A stretch of DNA of 64,000 bases from Streptomyces sp. NBC_00370 (GCF_036084755.1 NZ_CP107968.1:3106501-3170500); one strand, 5' to 3'; positions 42,309 to 50,358 are shown, counted from the stretch's first letter. Program-made: numbers and translations. Notes: generated by a model not told the origin, from the letters alone.

Positions 42309-42761
42309 GTGCCGGATCCCGAACCATGGACCCCGCCCGACGGATCATGGGCTTCGTCCGCAGCGCGACGCCGGAACATGCAGGCGATCAAGAGCCGGGA
42401 CACCAAGCCAGAACAGGTCGTCCGACGCCTCGTTCATGCCCAGGGACTGCGGTACCGAGTAGCTGCCAAACCGCTGCCAGACCTACGCCGGACAGCTGAC
42501 ATGGTCTTCCGCCCGGCGAAGGTAGCGGTGTTCATCGACGGCTGTTACTGGCACGGCTGCCCCGACCACTATGTGCCCCCGAAGACAAACGTGGGGTACT
42601 GGTCGGACAAGGTAGCTCGCAATATGGCCCGTGACCGCGACACCAACAGACGCCTTGGAGAGGCGGGATGGACCGTGCTCCGGTTCTGGGAGCACGAGTC
42701 ACCCGGCGAATGCGCGTCCGCGATCGGAGCCGCTGTCCGGCGCAACAAACACTCAACGTGA
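42309..42761 (+). CDS. vsr: Very short patch repair endonuclease (Vsr)
   Basis: A 150-residue mismatch endonuclease that nicks beside T:G mismatches left when 5-methylcytosine deaminates. Present are MQAIKSRDTKPEQVVRRLVHAQGLRYRV, catalytic Asp64 in ADMVF, FIDGCYWHGCPDHY with zinc and catalytic histidines, and GWTVLRFWEHE. The GTG start follows GAGGAG about 10 bases upstream. Vsr accompanies C5 methyltransferases, and one is convergent 15 bases away. Confidence 0.93.
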   Translation: MPDPEPWTPPDGSWASSAARRRNMQAIKSRDTKPEQVVRRLVHAQGLRYRVAAKPLPDLRRTADMVFRPAKVAVFIDGCYWHGCPDHYVPPKTNVGYWSDKVARNMARDRDTNRRLGEAGWTVLRFWEHESPGECASAIGAAVRRNKHST

Positions 42762-42776
42762 AAGTGGCCGTCACCG

Positions 42777-44054
42777 CTAGCTGATTTTTGCTCGCATCTC
42801 GGCAAACTTAAGATGCCGTTCGTGGTCAGCCTGGCCCACAAAGCCCTTGAATCCTGCAAGCCGGTACGACCGGACGTCCTCCAGCTCCTGATGTTCAATG
42901 ATGAAATCACGTGCCAGATGGGCGATGGAGCGCTCGAACTCACCAGGTTCGAACTTTCCACCGATAGCCTTCTGAAGCTGAGCAACCGTGGCAAACCCGT
43001 CCGCGCTATGCAACGCCCTGTACAGAGGGTCGTGCAGAACCTCAGACGCGACTGTTTCCCTGTCGCGCTTCACGCCTTCATGCCTCAGAGCCCTGGCGAT
43101 ACTCGTACCAACCGCGCGGGCGACCGGCGGAGGAAACGCATTGCCGATCTGCCGGTATTTGCTCGTCTTACGTCCGCTGAAGTCCCACTCGTAACCCTCT
43201 TTCGGATCCCAACCTTGCAGCACGGCAACCATGTCCGCCGTAAGCCTCGGGCTCTCGTCCACGGGGAACGTCGCGTCAGGCGCCTCATCCCAGACTCCCA
43301 TGGCATCCACCCCTAGCTCCGCCCATGCTCGCTTGGCTCGCGTCGGTCCGAGGTCAGCACCACCGTGCTTTTTTGATCCACCGACGATAGTGGGGGCGAT
43401 GTCGTTAGCTCGTGCCGCCCAGGCATCAGCCCCCGGCCATCCATTCTCTGCCATCAAATTGCGGAGTACGGAACCAACCGTCTTGCTTGTACGCTCCTCC
43501 GTAGGCCAGTGAAACCACGGAACGTCCGCATCTCGCAGAGCCACAAGCACGAAGCGGGGCCGTAGTTGGGGAACGCCGAAGTCCGCCGCGTGGAGGAGAC
43601 GCCAGTCGGACCAGTAGCCGAGTTCCTCAAGTCGATCCTTCATATGCTGCCGATAGGCGGAGAACCGCTGGGCGGAAAGGCCACGGACATTCTCCAGCAT
43701 CAGTGCGTTTGGCTGCATCGTGCCGGCAAGCTCAACGGCCCAGGCGAACAGGTCGCGCTCGTCAGTCGCACCAAGCTGTTTACCCGCGATGGAGAACGGC
43801 GGGCAGGGCACGCCGCCAGCCAGCAGATCAATACCCTTGTACTCGGGCAGTTGAGGATTCCAGGTAGCCAGATCGGCTACGTCCCCCGTCTTCACGTCCC
43901 AGTGGCTGCGGTTCAGCTTCAGCGTCTTCACCGCGTTTGAGTCGATCTCGACTGCGAGGCGATGCTCAAAGCCCGCCTTCTCCAGTCCAAGTGCCTGGCC
44001 GCCTGCTCCGGCACAGATCTCGATCACGGTCAGATCGCGATCACTGGGGCTCAT
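42777..44054 (-). CDS. DNA cytosine-5 methyltransferase 1 (module A)
   Basis: A 425-residue C5 methyltransferase. Motif I is IEICAGAGGQALGLE, the catalytic Cys84 lies in GVPCPPFS, motif VI is MLENVRG, motif VIII is QLRPRFVLVAL, and motifs IX-X end in GNAFPPPVARAVG. The target-recognition segment contains IAPTIVGGSKKHGGADLGPTRAKRAW, nearly the same as in the second methyltransferase at 45102. An extra ~95-residue C-terminal domain (HDPLYRALHSADGFATVAQLQKAIGG onward) looks like a winged helix and is missing from the paralogue. AGGAGA precedes the ATG. It protects host sites from the NaeI-family nuclease. Confidence 0.93.
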   Translation of the reverse strand: MSPSDRDLTVIEICAGAGGQALGLEKAGFEHRLAVEIDSNAVKTLKLNRSHWDVKTGDVADLATWNPQLPEYKGIDLLAGGVPCPPFSIAGKQLGATDERDLFAWAVELAGTMQPNALMLENVRGLSAQRFSAYRQHMKDRLEELGYWSDWRLLHAADFGVPQLRPRFVLVALRDADVPWFHWPTEERTSKTVGSVLRNLMAENGWPGADAWAARANDIAPTIVGGSKKHGGADLGPTRAKRAWAELGVDAMGVWDEAPDATFPVDESPRLTADMVAVLQGWDPKEGYEWDFSGRKTSKYRQIGNAFPPPVARAVGTSIARALRHEGVKRDRETVASEVLHDPLYRALHSADGFATVAQLQKAIGGKFEPGEFERSIAHLARDFIIEHQELEDVRSYRLAGFKGFVGQADHERHLKFAEMRAKIS

Positions 44055-44101
44055 CGACTTCTCCTGGCTTGACTCAATACGAACGTGCAAGTCTCGCAGA
44101 G

Positions 44102-44136
44102 GTGCTGGAGACCAGCCAAAGGGTGGGTCTCGGCAC
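44102..44136. promoter_or_regulatory. Inverted repeat in the leader of methyltransferase 1
   Basis: GTGC-tg-GAGACC (44102-44113) faces GGTCTC-g-GCAC (44126-44136), 48-82 bases before the methyltransferase start on the minus strand. It may be an operator or a leader hairpin; the 184-base gap holds no gene. Confidence 0.4.
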
Positions 44137-44238
44137 ACACTACGACCAGGAAGTATCACAGGCACCACTGACAGCCAGGGCACCACTCAGCAACTGAGCC
44201 CTTCAACCGATTTCATCCGCTTTGAACAACTTTCCCCG

Positions 44239-44946
44239 TCACGACCGCAGCAGGTCCCGAAGATCCTGCTGCATCTGCTCCCGGACCGCGGCGGGAAGCT
44301 GTCGGTACATCCCCCACGCGCGTTCAGCCGGGCTCAACGGCCGCACATCGCCTGCCATCCACGCCAGCAGCTCCCTCTTGTACTTGAGGGGGAGCTGCCC
44401 GACCCGGTCCCAGACCTGGTCACGCCCCATCTGGACGCCGGTGAGATTTCGCACCGCCTCATTACAGCGAGCGCACTCCGTGATCAGATCCTCAGCATTC
44501 GCAGCACTCCCTGACGCATGTGGATTCACATGGCCAAGCGTGAGCCGGGCATGAGAGCCGGGCTCTTCCGGGTACGCCTCGGCCGCCGCAATCCCACATC
44601 GGCGGCACATGTGCCCGTCCCGCTCGTACACATAGCGACGCGTCTTGGCACTGATCTGACGCAAGCCCGCCGCCCGGTGCTCCTGCTCCCAGACCGGCAG
44701 CCCAATCTCTTCCAGGTACAGCTGGTCGGGCTGGAGACTCGGCATATCCCTGTTCGTTCTGATCACCCAGCCCGCCGGCCGCAGATCACGCATGCGCCGG
44801 TCTACCTGTTCAGCGCCAGTGATCGCAGCACGCAGCGCCGCTTTCGAGAACGTCCCCCGCACGCCGATCTCGTCGCGCAGCCAGAGCGCGACCCGAACCC
44901 GCGTGCCCAGCTCCACATTGCGCCAGTCCAGATCGCCAGTTGGCAT
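44239..44946 (-). CDS. HNH endonuclease (module B, catalytically complete copy)
   Basis: About 235 residues. The N-terminal part (about 15-85) is a winged-helix-like region with QVDRRMRDLRPAGWVIRTNRD. The HNH domain carries zinc pairs CRRC (114, 117) and CARC (158, 161) plus LTLGHVNPHASGSAANAED, giving His139, His143, Asn150 and Asn162. The C-terminal 70 residues are helical. A paralogue at 49576 shares the whole layout but not the catalytic His. The start is uncertain: the ATG at 44946 has a weak site. It is divergent from methyltransferase 2, with the 38-bp palindrome between. Likely the cutting subunit of module B. Confidence 0.82.
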   Translation of the reverse strand: MPTGDLDWRNVELGTRVRVALWLRDEIGVRGTFSKAALRAAITGAEQVDRRMRDLRPAGWVIRTNRDMPSLQPDQLYLEEIGLPVWEQEHRAAGLRQISAKTRRYVYERDGHMCRRCGIAAAEAYPEEPGSHARLTLGHVNPHASGSAANAEDLITECARCNEAVRNLTGVQMGRDQVWDRVGQLPLKYKRELLAWMAGDVRPLSPAERAWGMYRQLPAAVREQMQQDLRDLLRS

Positions 44947-45007
44947 CAAACACACAGCCTTAGGTCGAACAAATTCTCCAACGATGCACCCTTCGAGTGA
45001 TGATCTT

Positions 45008-45045
45008 AGCTTGCCGCCACTTGCCGCGGCAAGTGGCGGCAAGCT
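45008..45045. promoter_or_regulatory. Perfect 38-bp palindrome between HNH and methyltransferase genes
   Basis: The left arm is AGCTTGCCGCCACTTGCCG and the right arm is its exact complement; there is no spacer, and the centre is CCGCGG. Each arm itself repeats CTTGCCGC. It lies 62 bases before the HNH start and 57 before the methyltransferase start. A perfect dyad this long with no T tail and set between divergent genes suggests a shared operator, possibly for two stacked dimers. Confidence 0.7.
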
Positions 45046-45101
45046 GCGAACAGACCACGGCATCCGCCGCTCGGTGCGGCGCAGCGAAGGGGACTTCCCG
45101 C

Positions 45102-46136
45102 ATGACTCAGACAAACGGCAGGCCAGCCGACGTCGACCTCAGATGCGTAGAAATCTGTGCAGGGGCAGGAGGGCAGGCCCTCGGACTGGAGCGCGCCGGT
45201 TTCGCACACACAGCGTTGATCGAGCTTGATGGAGACGCGGTCGCCACTCTCCGCAGAAACAGGCCTAGTTGGAACGTGCTGCACGCGGACGTGCGGTCTC
45301 TCGAACCAAGCCAACTGCGGACAGGCGGCGAAGACGTCGGACTGCTTGCCGCTGGGGTGCCCTGCCCACCATTCTCGCTGGCCGGCAGGCAGCTTGGCGC
45401 CCACGACGAACGTGATCTCTTCCCTGCCCTGCTGAAGCTCACCGCAGCACTGAAGCCCAAAGCAGTGATGGTGGAGAACGTCAAAGGCATCCTGCAGGCC
45501 AAGTTCAGCTCATACCGGTCAGGCGTCCTGCGGGAGCTCGCAGCTCACGGATACCAAGCAAGCTGGCGCCTCCTCCGGTCTTGCGACTACGGAGTACCTC
45601 AACTCCGGCCCCGGGCAGTACTCGTCGCCCTGCGTACCGACACCTTCCCCCACTTCAGCTGGCCAGAGCCCGCTAGCTGTGCTGAGACAGCCCCGACGGT
45701 CGGCTCGGTGCTCTACGAGTCGATGGCGTCACGCGGCTGGGAACTCGCCCGCCAGTGGGCTGACAGTGCGACGCGTATCGCCCCCACGCTATGCGGCGGT
45801 TCACGTAAGCATGGCGGCGCCGACCTCGGTCCGTCTCGCGCACGCCACGCCTGGTCGAGGATGGGGGTGAACGGATCCAGCGTCGCCGATGACCCGCCAC
45901 TCCCAGGAGCAACCCTGCCCGTGAAGCTCACCGTCGTGCAGCTGGCACTTCTCCAGAGTTTCCCGGCTGACTGGATATTCTCAGGCGGAAAGACGTCTGC
46001 TTACCGGCAGGTAGGCAATGCCTTTCCGCCGCCCGTGGCCGAAGCTGTGGGCCGAAGCCTCGCTCATGCGCTGCTTCAGGCTGAGACCTCGACGACTGAC
46101 GGCATACCCCAGACAGTTCCGACGGCGTATCCGTAG
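45102..46136 (+). CDS. DNA cytosine-5 methyltransferase 2 (module B)
   Basis: A 344-residue C5 methyltransferase with motif I VEICAGAGGQALGLE, catalytic Cys88 in GVPCPPFS, VMVENVKG, QLRPRAVLVAL and GNAFPPPVAEAVG. Its target-recognition segment IAPTLCGGSRKHGGADLGPSRARHAW differs from that of methyltransferase 1 at few positions, so both should methylate the same or a very similar sequence. It lacks the C-terminal domain of the paralogue. AAGGGGA precedes the ATG. Divergent from the HNH gene and convergent with the helicase operon. Confidence 0.93.
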   Translation: MTQTNGRPADVDLRCVEICAGAGGQALGLERAGFAHTALIELDGDAVATLRRNRPSWNVLHADVRSLEPSQLRTGGEDVGLLAAGVPCPPFSLAGRQLGAHDERDLFPALLKLTAALKPKAVMVENVKGILQAKFSSYRSGVLRELAAHGYQASWRLLRSCDYGVPQLRPRAVLVALRTDTFPHFSWPEPASCAETAPTVGSVLYESMASRGWELARQWADSATRIAPTLCGGSRKHGGADLGPSRARHAWSRMGVNGSSVADDPPLPGATLPVKLTVVQLALLQSFPADWIFSGGKTSAYRQVGNAFPPPVAEAVGRSLAHALLQAETSTTDGIPQTVPTAYP

Positions 46137-46159
46137 GCGTCAGAAATCGATGCCAGGTG

Positions 46160-46198
46160 CTGGACCTGATCAGAGTTGCCGCGTCTGAGCAGGTCCAG
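46160..46198. terminator. Hairpin between methyltransferase 2 and the helicase gene
   Basis: CTGGACCTG/CAGGTCCAG outer arms (46160-46168, 46190-46198) plus inner TCAGA/TCTGA arms, 9-base loop, between convergent genes. Acts as a likely shared terminator although no T run follows. Confidence 0.6.
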
Positions 46199-46242
46199 CC
46201 CCCCTCCTCACCAGCCAAGGCGGCGCCGCACGGCGGGTGTCC

Positions 46243-48075
46243 TCACCGAGCGGCGACAGCATCGACATGGCTCAGAAGCGCGCGAACGTCTGCCATATCC
46301 ATGCCGGCGGCGGCGGACGGTTCTTCCTCCAAGTCCGCCAGTTGCTGAACGGACGGGTCATCAAGGATCTGGCCCATGAATTTCAGCTTCTCTTCGAGCC
46401 TCATCGCTACGATCTCGTCAATCGTTCCTTCAACGGCTAGTACGGTCACCCGCGTTTCCGTGCCGGGTGCCAGCCCCAGCCGGTGGATACGGTCCAGGCT
46501 CTGCAGGAACCGGCCAGCCATGAAGTCGCGGTCCACATAGACCGCGTCGTGGCATACCTGATGCAGGCTGATGCCTTCACCCAAAGTCGCCGGGTTGGAG
46601 AGCAGGACGTGGCAGTCAGGGTCGTCGCGGAAGCGACGGAGCTGCTCCTCACGGTCGGGCGTACCTCCGTGGACAACCGCGGGCTGGTACGCCGCGAACA
46701 TGCGCTCCATCGTGGTGAGGCTCCGGACAAACGTTGTCCACACCAGAGTCTTGCGGCCGGCCGCTGCGTTCTCTCCGACGATCTTTACCGCTTCCTTGTA
46801 CTTCGGAGAGAGTTCGTGCTGCGGAAGCATCCGCATGAGTGAGTACAGAGATTCATTCTCCGGCACCTCCAGCGGCGGTACTTGATACGTCAGCGGCTCA
46901 TACCTGCTACCGCCCTCAACCAACAACGCAGGACTCGTCGCTGCCATGAGCAGCCGCAGCATCGCCTTGCCGAGAGCATCAAAATCAGAGCGCGATGCCT
47001 CCGCCCGAGCCGTGAACCGGCCTACGAGCGCGTCGTACACCTCCCGGTGCAGGACAGGCATCTGCAGGTACCTGATACGGGTCTCGAAGGGCGGCAGTCC
47101 CAGCTCGTTCTTGGTAGTTCTGGTGAACAGCGGTCTCAACACGGAACTTGCATAGGCGAGGTCGCCTCCCGCAACCGCCTGCGTGACAACACGGCGACCG
47201 TGTCCAGGCCACACAAACGACAGCAGGTTCTCCAAGTCCCGTGCCCCGTTCGGAGCGGGTGTCCCAGTGAGGATGAGCCGCCGCCTGCTCAGTGGGCCAA
47301 GAGCCATGCAGGCACCGCCGTAGATCCCCCGAGCACCGAGCTTCATTCGGTGCGCTTCATCCAGGATCACCATCGAAGGCGCCGCCCGGAGCCAGACGGC
47401 GAGCGCGGTGAGGGACCGGTCCAGACGCTCGTAGTTGACAATGAGGATCTCCGCGCTGGGGTCAGGGCTCCGCTCCATGACGACCGTGAGCGGCGGCTCT
47501 TCAAAGCAATGAGAACTCTCAAACAGCCAGGACTCATAAGCAGACTTGGGGCTGACGACGAGCAGCCGACGGACCTCTCTCCGCTCGCGCATCGCGGCAT
47601 ACAGCGCCAGGCCGACACGGGTCTTCCCCGCCCCCGGCACACTGAAATTGGCGCCGTGCTGCATCGAGAGCAAGCGTGCGATGTCCCTTCGCTGAAAGTC
47701 GGTAAGGTCCGCGCGCCAGTCTGGGCCGATCGCCTCGTCCAGTGCTTGACCAGCCAACGGCGGCACGGCGTCGAACGGCCGGTGAAGCTGCTGCTCGGCC
47801 TGGTCCGCGTCCTCAAGAACGCTGCTGACCAGGGAGAGAAGATCGTCATCCCACTGGACTGACTCCCCGTCTGACCAGTCAGCGAGGACGTCAATGCCCA
47901 CCAGGAAATCATCGAGGGGCAGTTCAAGGGTGACGGGCCCGCGCTGGCTGCCCGAGGGGAAATGAGCCGCCAAGCGCGTTAGCTCAGCACGATACGTCTC
48001 AGCTGCGCGCAGCACTGCCTTGGTGCGCGATACGTCGAAACCGATCCGCAGAGACGGTTCTGCCAACTCCGTCAC
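46243..48075 (-). CDS. SNF2/DEAH-type superfamily II helicase (module B)
   Basis: A 610-residue DNA translocase-like ATPase. Walker A is NFSVPGAGKT (143-152), DEAH at 239-242 in VILDEAHRMK, motif III LTGTPAPNG, and the second RecA domain has TLVWTTFVRS, VLLSNPATLGEGISLHQ and FLQSLDRIHRLGL. The N-terminal 120 residues (SLRIGFDVSRTKAVLRAAE onward) match no fold I can name. GGAGGC precedes the GTG, which overlaps the ParB-like gene stop by four bases. In restriction-type systems such motors move DNA past the nuclease. Confidence 0.9.
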   Translation of the reverse strand: MTELAEPSLRIGFDVSRTKAVLRAAETYRAELTRLAAHFPSGSQRGPVTLELPLDDFLVGIDVLADWSDGESVQWDDDLLSLVSSVLEDADQAEQQLHRPFDAVPPLAGQALDEAIGPDWRADLTDFQRRDIARLLSMQHGANFSVPGAGKTRVGLALYAAMRERREVRRLLVVSPKSAYESWLFESSHCFEEPPLTVVMERSPDPSAEILIVNYERLDRSLTALAVWLRAAPSMVILDEAHRMKLGARGIYGGACMALGPLSRRRLILTGTPAPNGARDLENLLSFVWPGHGRRVVTQAVAGGDLAYASSVLRPLFTRTTKNELGLPPFETRIRYLQMPVLHREVYDALVGRFTARAEASRSDFDALGKAMLRLLMAATSPALLVEGGSRYEPLTYQVPPLEVPENESLYSLMRMLPQHELSPKYKEAVKIVGENAAAGRKTLVWTTFVRSLTTMERMFAAYQPAVVHGGTPDREEQLRRFRDDPDCHVLLSNPATLGEGISLHQVCHDAVYVDRDFMAGRFLQSLDRIHRLGLAPGTETRVTVLAVEGTIDEIVAMRLEEKLKFMGQILDDPSVQQLADLEEEPSAAAGMDMADVRALLSHVDAVAAR

Positions 48076-49487
48076 GACGCCTCCGGACGCAGGGCATCGA
48101 CCAGCCATGCCACACCGTCGCCCGGCACCTCGATGCTCTGAGAGGCCGCGCGGGCGAGCCTGTCGAGACTGGTCCGCAGAGCGAGGACGGCTTCATCAAA
48201 GGTTTCTTCATCGAGACTGCGAGAGGCCCGGGCCAGCGCCATGTCCGTGATGCACTGGTCGATGTCCTGGCAGGCATCGTGGAGACGGTCAGGGGCAGCC
48301 TGCTTACGCTTACGAACCCTGGCGTCCTTGCCCGCAGGTTCCAGCGCATCTTCAAGGGCACGCTTCGCCTGCTTGTACACAGCCGCAGCCTGCTCGTGCT
48401 CCGCCGTGGAAACGCTGTCTACCGCCCGTTCGACCGCCTTGGCACGCAGCACGGCGTCGGTGAACGAACGGGCAGCGGATACATCCGGTGACGCAGACCG
48501 TACTGGCCGGTTGATTCCAGGGATTCTGCGCTCGACCGTCTCGGCCGGCGCCGCCTTGAGATCCTCCGGCAGACGGTGTTCCAGGTAACGGCGCCTGAAG
48601 TCCGTTTCAATAAGCCGGACGTCAGTCTTGGAGAAATCCATCACGATCGCGGCGAGGCGGTTTTCCTTGAGGAGATCTGCCTTTTCCCGGTCGCCCTTGG
48701 ACTCTTTGCTGTAGGCACGGTGGAGTTCTCGGAGCTTCTCCTGGGCGTCTTCGAAGTCCATCAGCCGCAGCTGGGCCTGATCCGACTTGGAGCGCTCGGT
48801 CAGGTCTCGCAGGCACGACAGCACCCAGAGGTCCTGTTCCGCCGTCGCCGGGCGGATTCTGAACTCCTTGGCAACGTCAGCAAGTGGACGGCCGGCTGAT
48901 ACTTCCTCATCAATGGTCAGCAGACGGTTGATGTAGGAGTACGGACGCCGTGTGTCATGCCGGAGCTGCAGAGACAGCTCCACGGCATTGATGTCCGCCC
49001 AGGTGCAGGACTCGGGCAGTACGCCAACACGGATGTGAGCAACACTCAGTTCGCGCAGCGCCGCCGCACGGGTGTTGCCGTTGACGAGTACACCGTCACG
49101 GGTGATGAGTCCCGGCTCGTTCTGCCGGAAGTCCTTCAGGCTTTCCTTGAGATCCTCAAAGTCCTTGTCCCGCTTCGCCGGGTCGGACGGCTCCGCCTGG
49201 AGCAGGTACTCAAGGTAGTCCTGGCTCTCTGGAGTCCACGGATCGGCGTCCAGCGCCCGGTCGCGTGCCGCGTCGAAACTCCGCTGGGCACGGATGCGAT
49301 GGGTGCCGGGATTGTAGTAGAGCGACTCAACCGGCATATCAATGACCTGGACAACGTGCGGCTTGGTACGCCACTCGATCGTCAAGGTCTCCTGGAGACC
49401 GGAACCGGAGGCGAGCTCCTTGAGCCGCTGCTCCACCAGGTCCTGGTTCTCGGTGGCGCGGGGCGGCCGGCCGAAGTCGTTACTCAC
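48072..49487 (-). CDS. ParB/Srx-fold protein (module B)
   Basis: A 471-residue protein. The N-terminal domain has the ParB-type elements VQVIDMPVESLYYNPGTHRIRAQRSF and LITRDGVLVNGNTRAAALRELSVAHIRVGVLP (about 45-165), the nucleotide-binding fold of ParB, sulfiredoxin and DndB-like proteins. A helical DNA-binding-like part follows (about 180-290) with INRLLTIDEEVSAGRPLADVAKEFRI resembling a helix-turn-helix. The C-terminus is helical and charged, with a KDARVRKRKQ cluster. It is translationally coupled to the helicase. It may recognise or load on DNA, or act as an NTP-dependent switch; no parS-like role is implied because no ParA gene is nearby. Confidence 0.78.
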   Translation of the reverse strand: MSNDFGRPPRATENQDLVEQRLKELASGSGLQETLTIEWRTKPHVVQVIDMPVESLYYNPGTHRIRAQRSFDAARDRALDADPWTPESQDYLEYLLQAEPSDPAKRDKDFEDLKESLKDFRQNEPGLITRDGVLVNGNTRAAALRELSVAHIRVGVLPESCTWADINAVELSLQLRHDTRRPYSYINRLLTIDEEVSAGRPLADVAKEFRIRPATAEQDLWVLSCLRDLTERSKSDQAQLRLMDFEDAQEKLRELHRAYSKESKGDREKADLLKENRLAAIVMDFSKTDVRLIETDFRRRYLEHRLPEDLKAAPAETVERRIPGINRPVRSASPDVSAARSFTDAVLRAKAVERAVDSVSTAEHEQAAAVYKQAKRALEDALEPAGKDARVRKRKQAAPDRLHDACQDIDQCITDMALARASRSLDEETFDEAVLALRTSLDRLARAASQSIEVPGDGVAWLVDALRPEAS

Positions 49488-49530
49488 TCTGCATTCTCCT
49501 CATATCGGGCTTTAGACGGCTCAGTTGACG

Positions 49531-49569
49531 CTCCTGGTGGGAGGAATCAGACGTACCTCCCACCAGGAG
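49531..49569 (-). terminator. Perfect hairpin between the HNH-like and ParB-like genes
   Basis: Arms CTCCTGGTGGGAGG and CCTCCCACCAGGAG (14 bp, 11-base loop) lie 7 bases after the HNH-like stop and 44 before the ParB-like start. Probably a terminator or attenuator that separates expression of the two parts of the operon. Confidence 0.6.
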
Positions 49570-49575
49570 TAAAAG

Positions 49576-50259
49576 TCAGTCGGCAGGGCGCAAGAGCGCC
49601 TCACGGACCTTGGTCCTGGACTCGGCCGGCAGGGAACGGTAGTCGGCCCAGAACTTCTCCACGGAGCTGAACTCGCGCTGATCGGCCGACACCCACCCGG
49701 TGAGCATCTTCCGCTCAAGAGCACCCAGCCCCTGGATGCCGTTCAGCAGCGCTCCAAGGTCCACAGCCTGTCCCCGCCCACCCACACGGCAACGGTTGCA
49801 TTCAGCCACAAGCTCGACCGTGTCGGGACCCGACGGCTGCTTCACCCTCCGACGGGCAATGTCCAGCTGCGCCGTCTCGTAAGAGCCGGCATAGGTCTGC
49901 CCTGGGGCGATGCCACAGGACCGGCAGAGATGCCCGTCTTTTGCCAGCACCTCACGACGCTGGGTCTGAGTCACCGAGAGTCCTGACTTGGTGGCCTTCC
50001 CCGGCTCCCAGACGGGCGCTCCCTGCTTTACGAACCTCAGCTCGTGCTGTCCAAGTGACAGATCTTCGCGGTGGGTATCGATCTGCCAGTCATGATCGCG
50101 CAGATCCCGTACCCGGCGGTCCGCCTGACTGATGCCGGGGAAGGCCACGTTGATGTCTTCCTTGGTGAAGACGTTGCCCTCACCGATCTCAGCGAGCAGC
50201 CACAGGGCGGCGCGCTTCATCGTGCCGTAGCTCTTATCTGTCCAGGAGGGCAAAGCCAT
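49576..50259 (-). CDS. HNH-like protein lacking the catalytic histidine (module B)
   Basis: A 227-residue paralogue of the HNH protein at 44239. Shared parts include ADRRVRDLRDHDWQIDTHRED, APVWEPGKAT and the zinc pairs CRSC (112, 115) and CNRC (154, 157). Where the complete copy has LTLGHVNPHASG, this one reads LDIARRRVKQPSG, so His139 and His143 equivalents are gone, as is Asn after the last Cys. It should fold and bind zinc and DNA but not cut. The ATG at 50259 follows AGGGGA. It is first in the module B minus-strand operon, 239 bases from a divergent HTH gene with a dyad between. It may be a specificity or inhibitory partner. Confidence 0.78.
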   Translation of the reverse strand: MALPSWTDKSYGTMKRAALWLLAEIGEGNVFTKEDINVAFPGISQADRRVRDLRDHDWQIDTHREDLSLGQHELRFVKQGAPVWEPGKATKSGLSVTQTQRREVLAKDGHLCRSCGIAPGQTYAGSYETAQLDIARRRVKQPSGPDTVELVAECNRCRVGGRGQAVDLGALLNGIQGLGALERKMLTGWVSADQREFSSVEKFWADYRSLPAESRTKVREALLRPAD

Positions 50260-50358
50260 CACGTTCCCCTTACCTCAGTGTCGAGACCTGCGTGAACACC
50301 GCACTAGAACCAGAGAAGACCTGAGCCATGACGGTTCCAGCGAGAGCTCAAGCCTTGC

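Noticed and set aside
48072..49487. ParB-like gene as a plasmid partition gene
   Set aside because: There is no ParA gene, replication gene or parS-like site nearby, and it is translationally coupled to a helicase.
42777..50259. Island as a DISARM, BREX or Dnd system
   Set aside because: No DrmA/B/C, PglZ, BrxC or DndC/D/E-type protein is present. A helicase plus C5 methyltransferase alone does not make DISARM.
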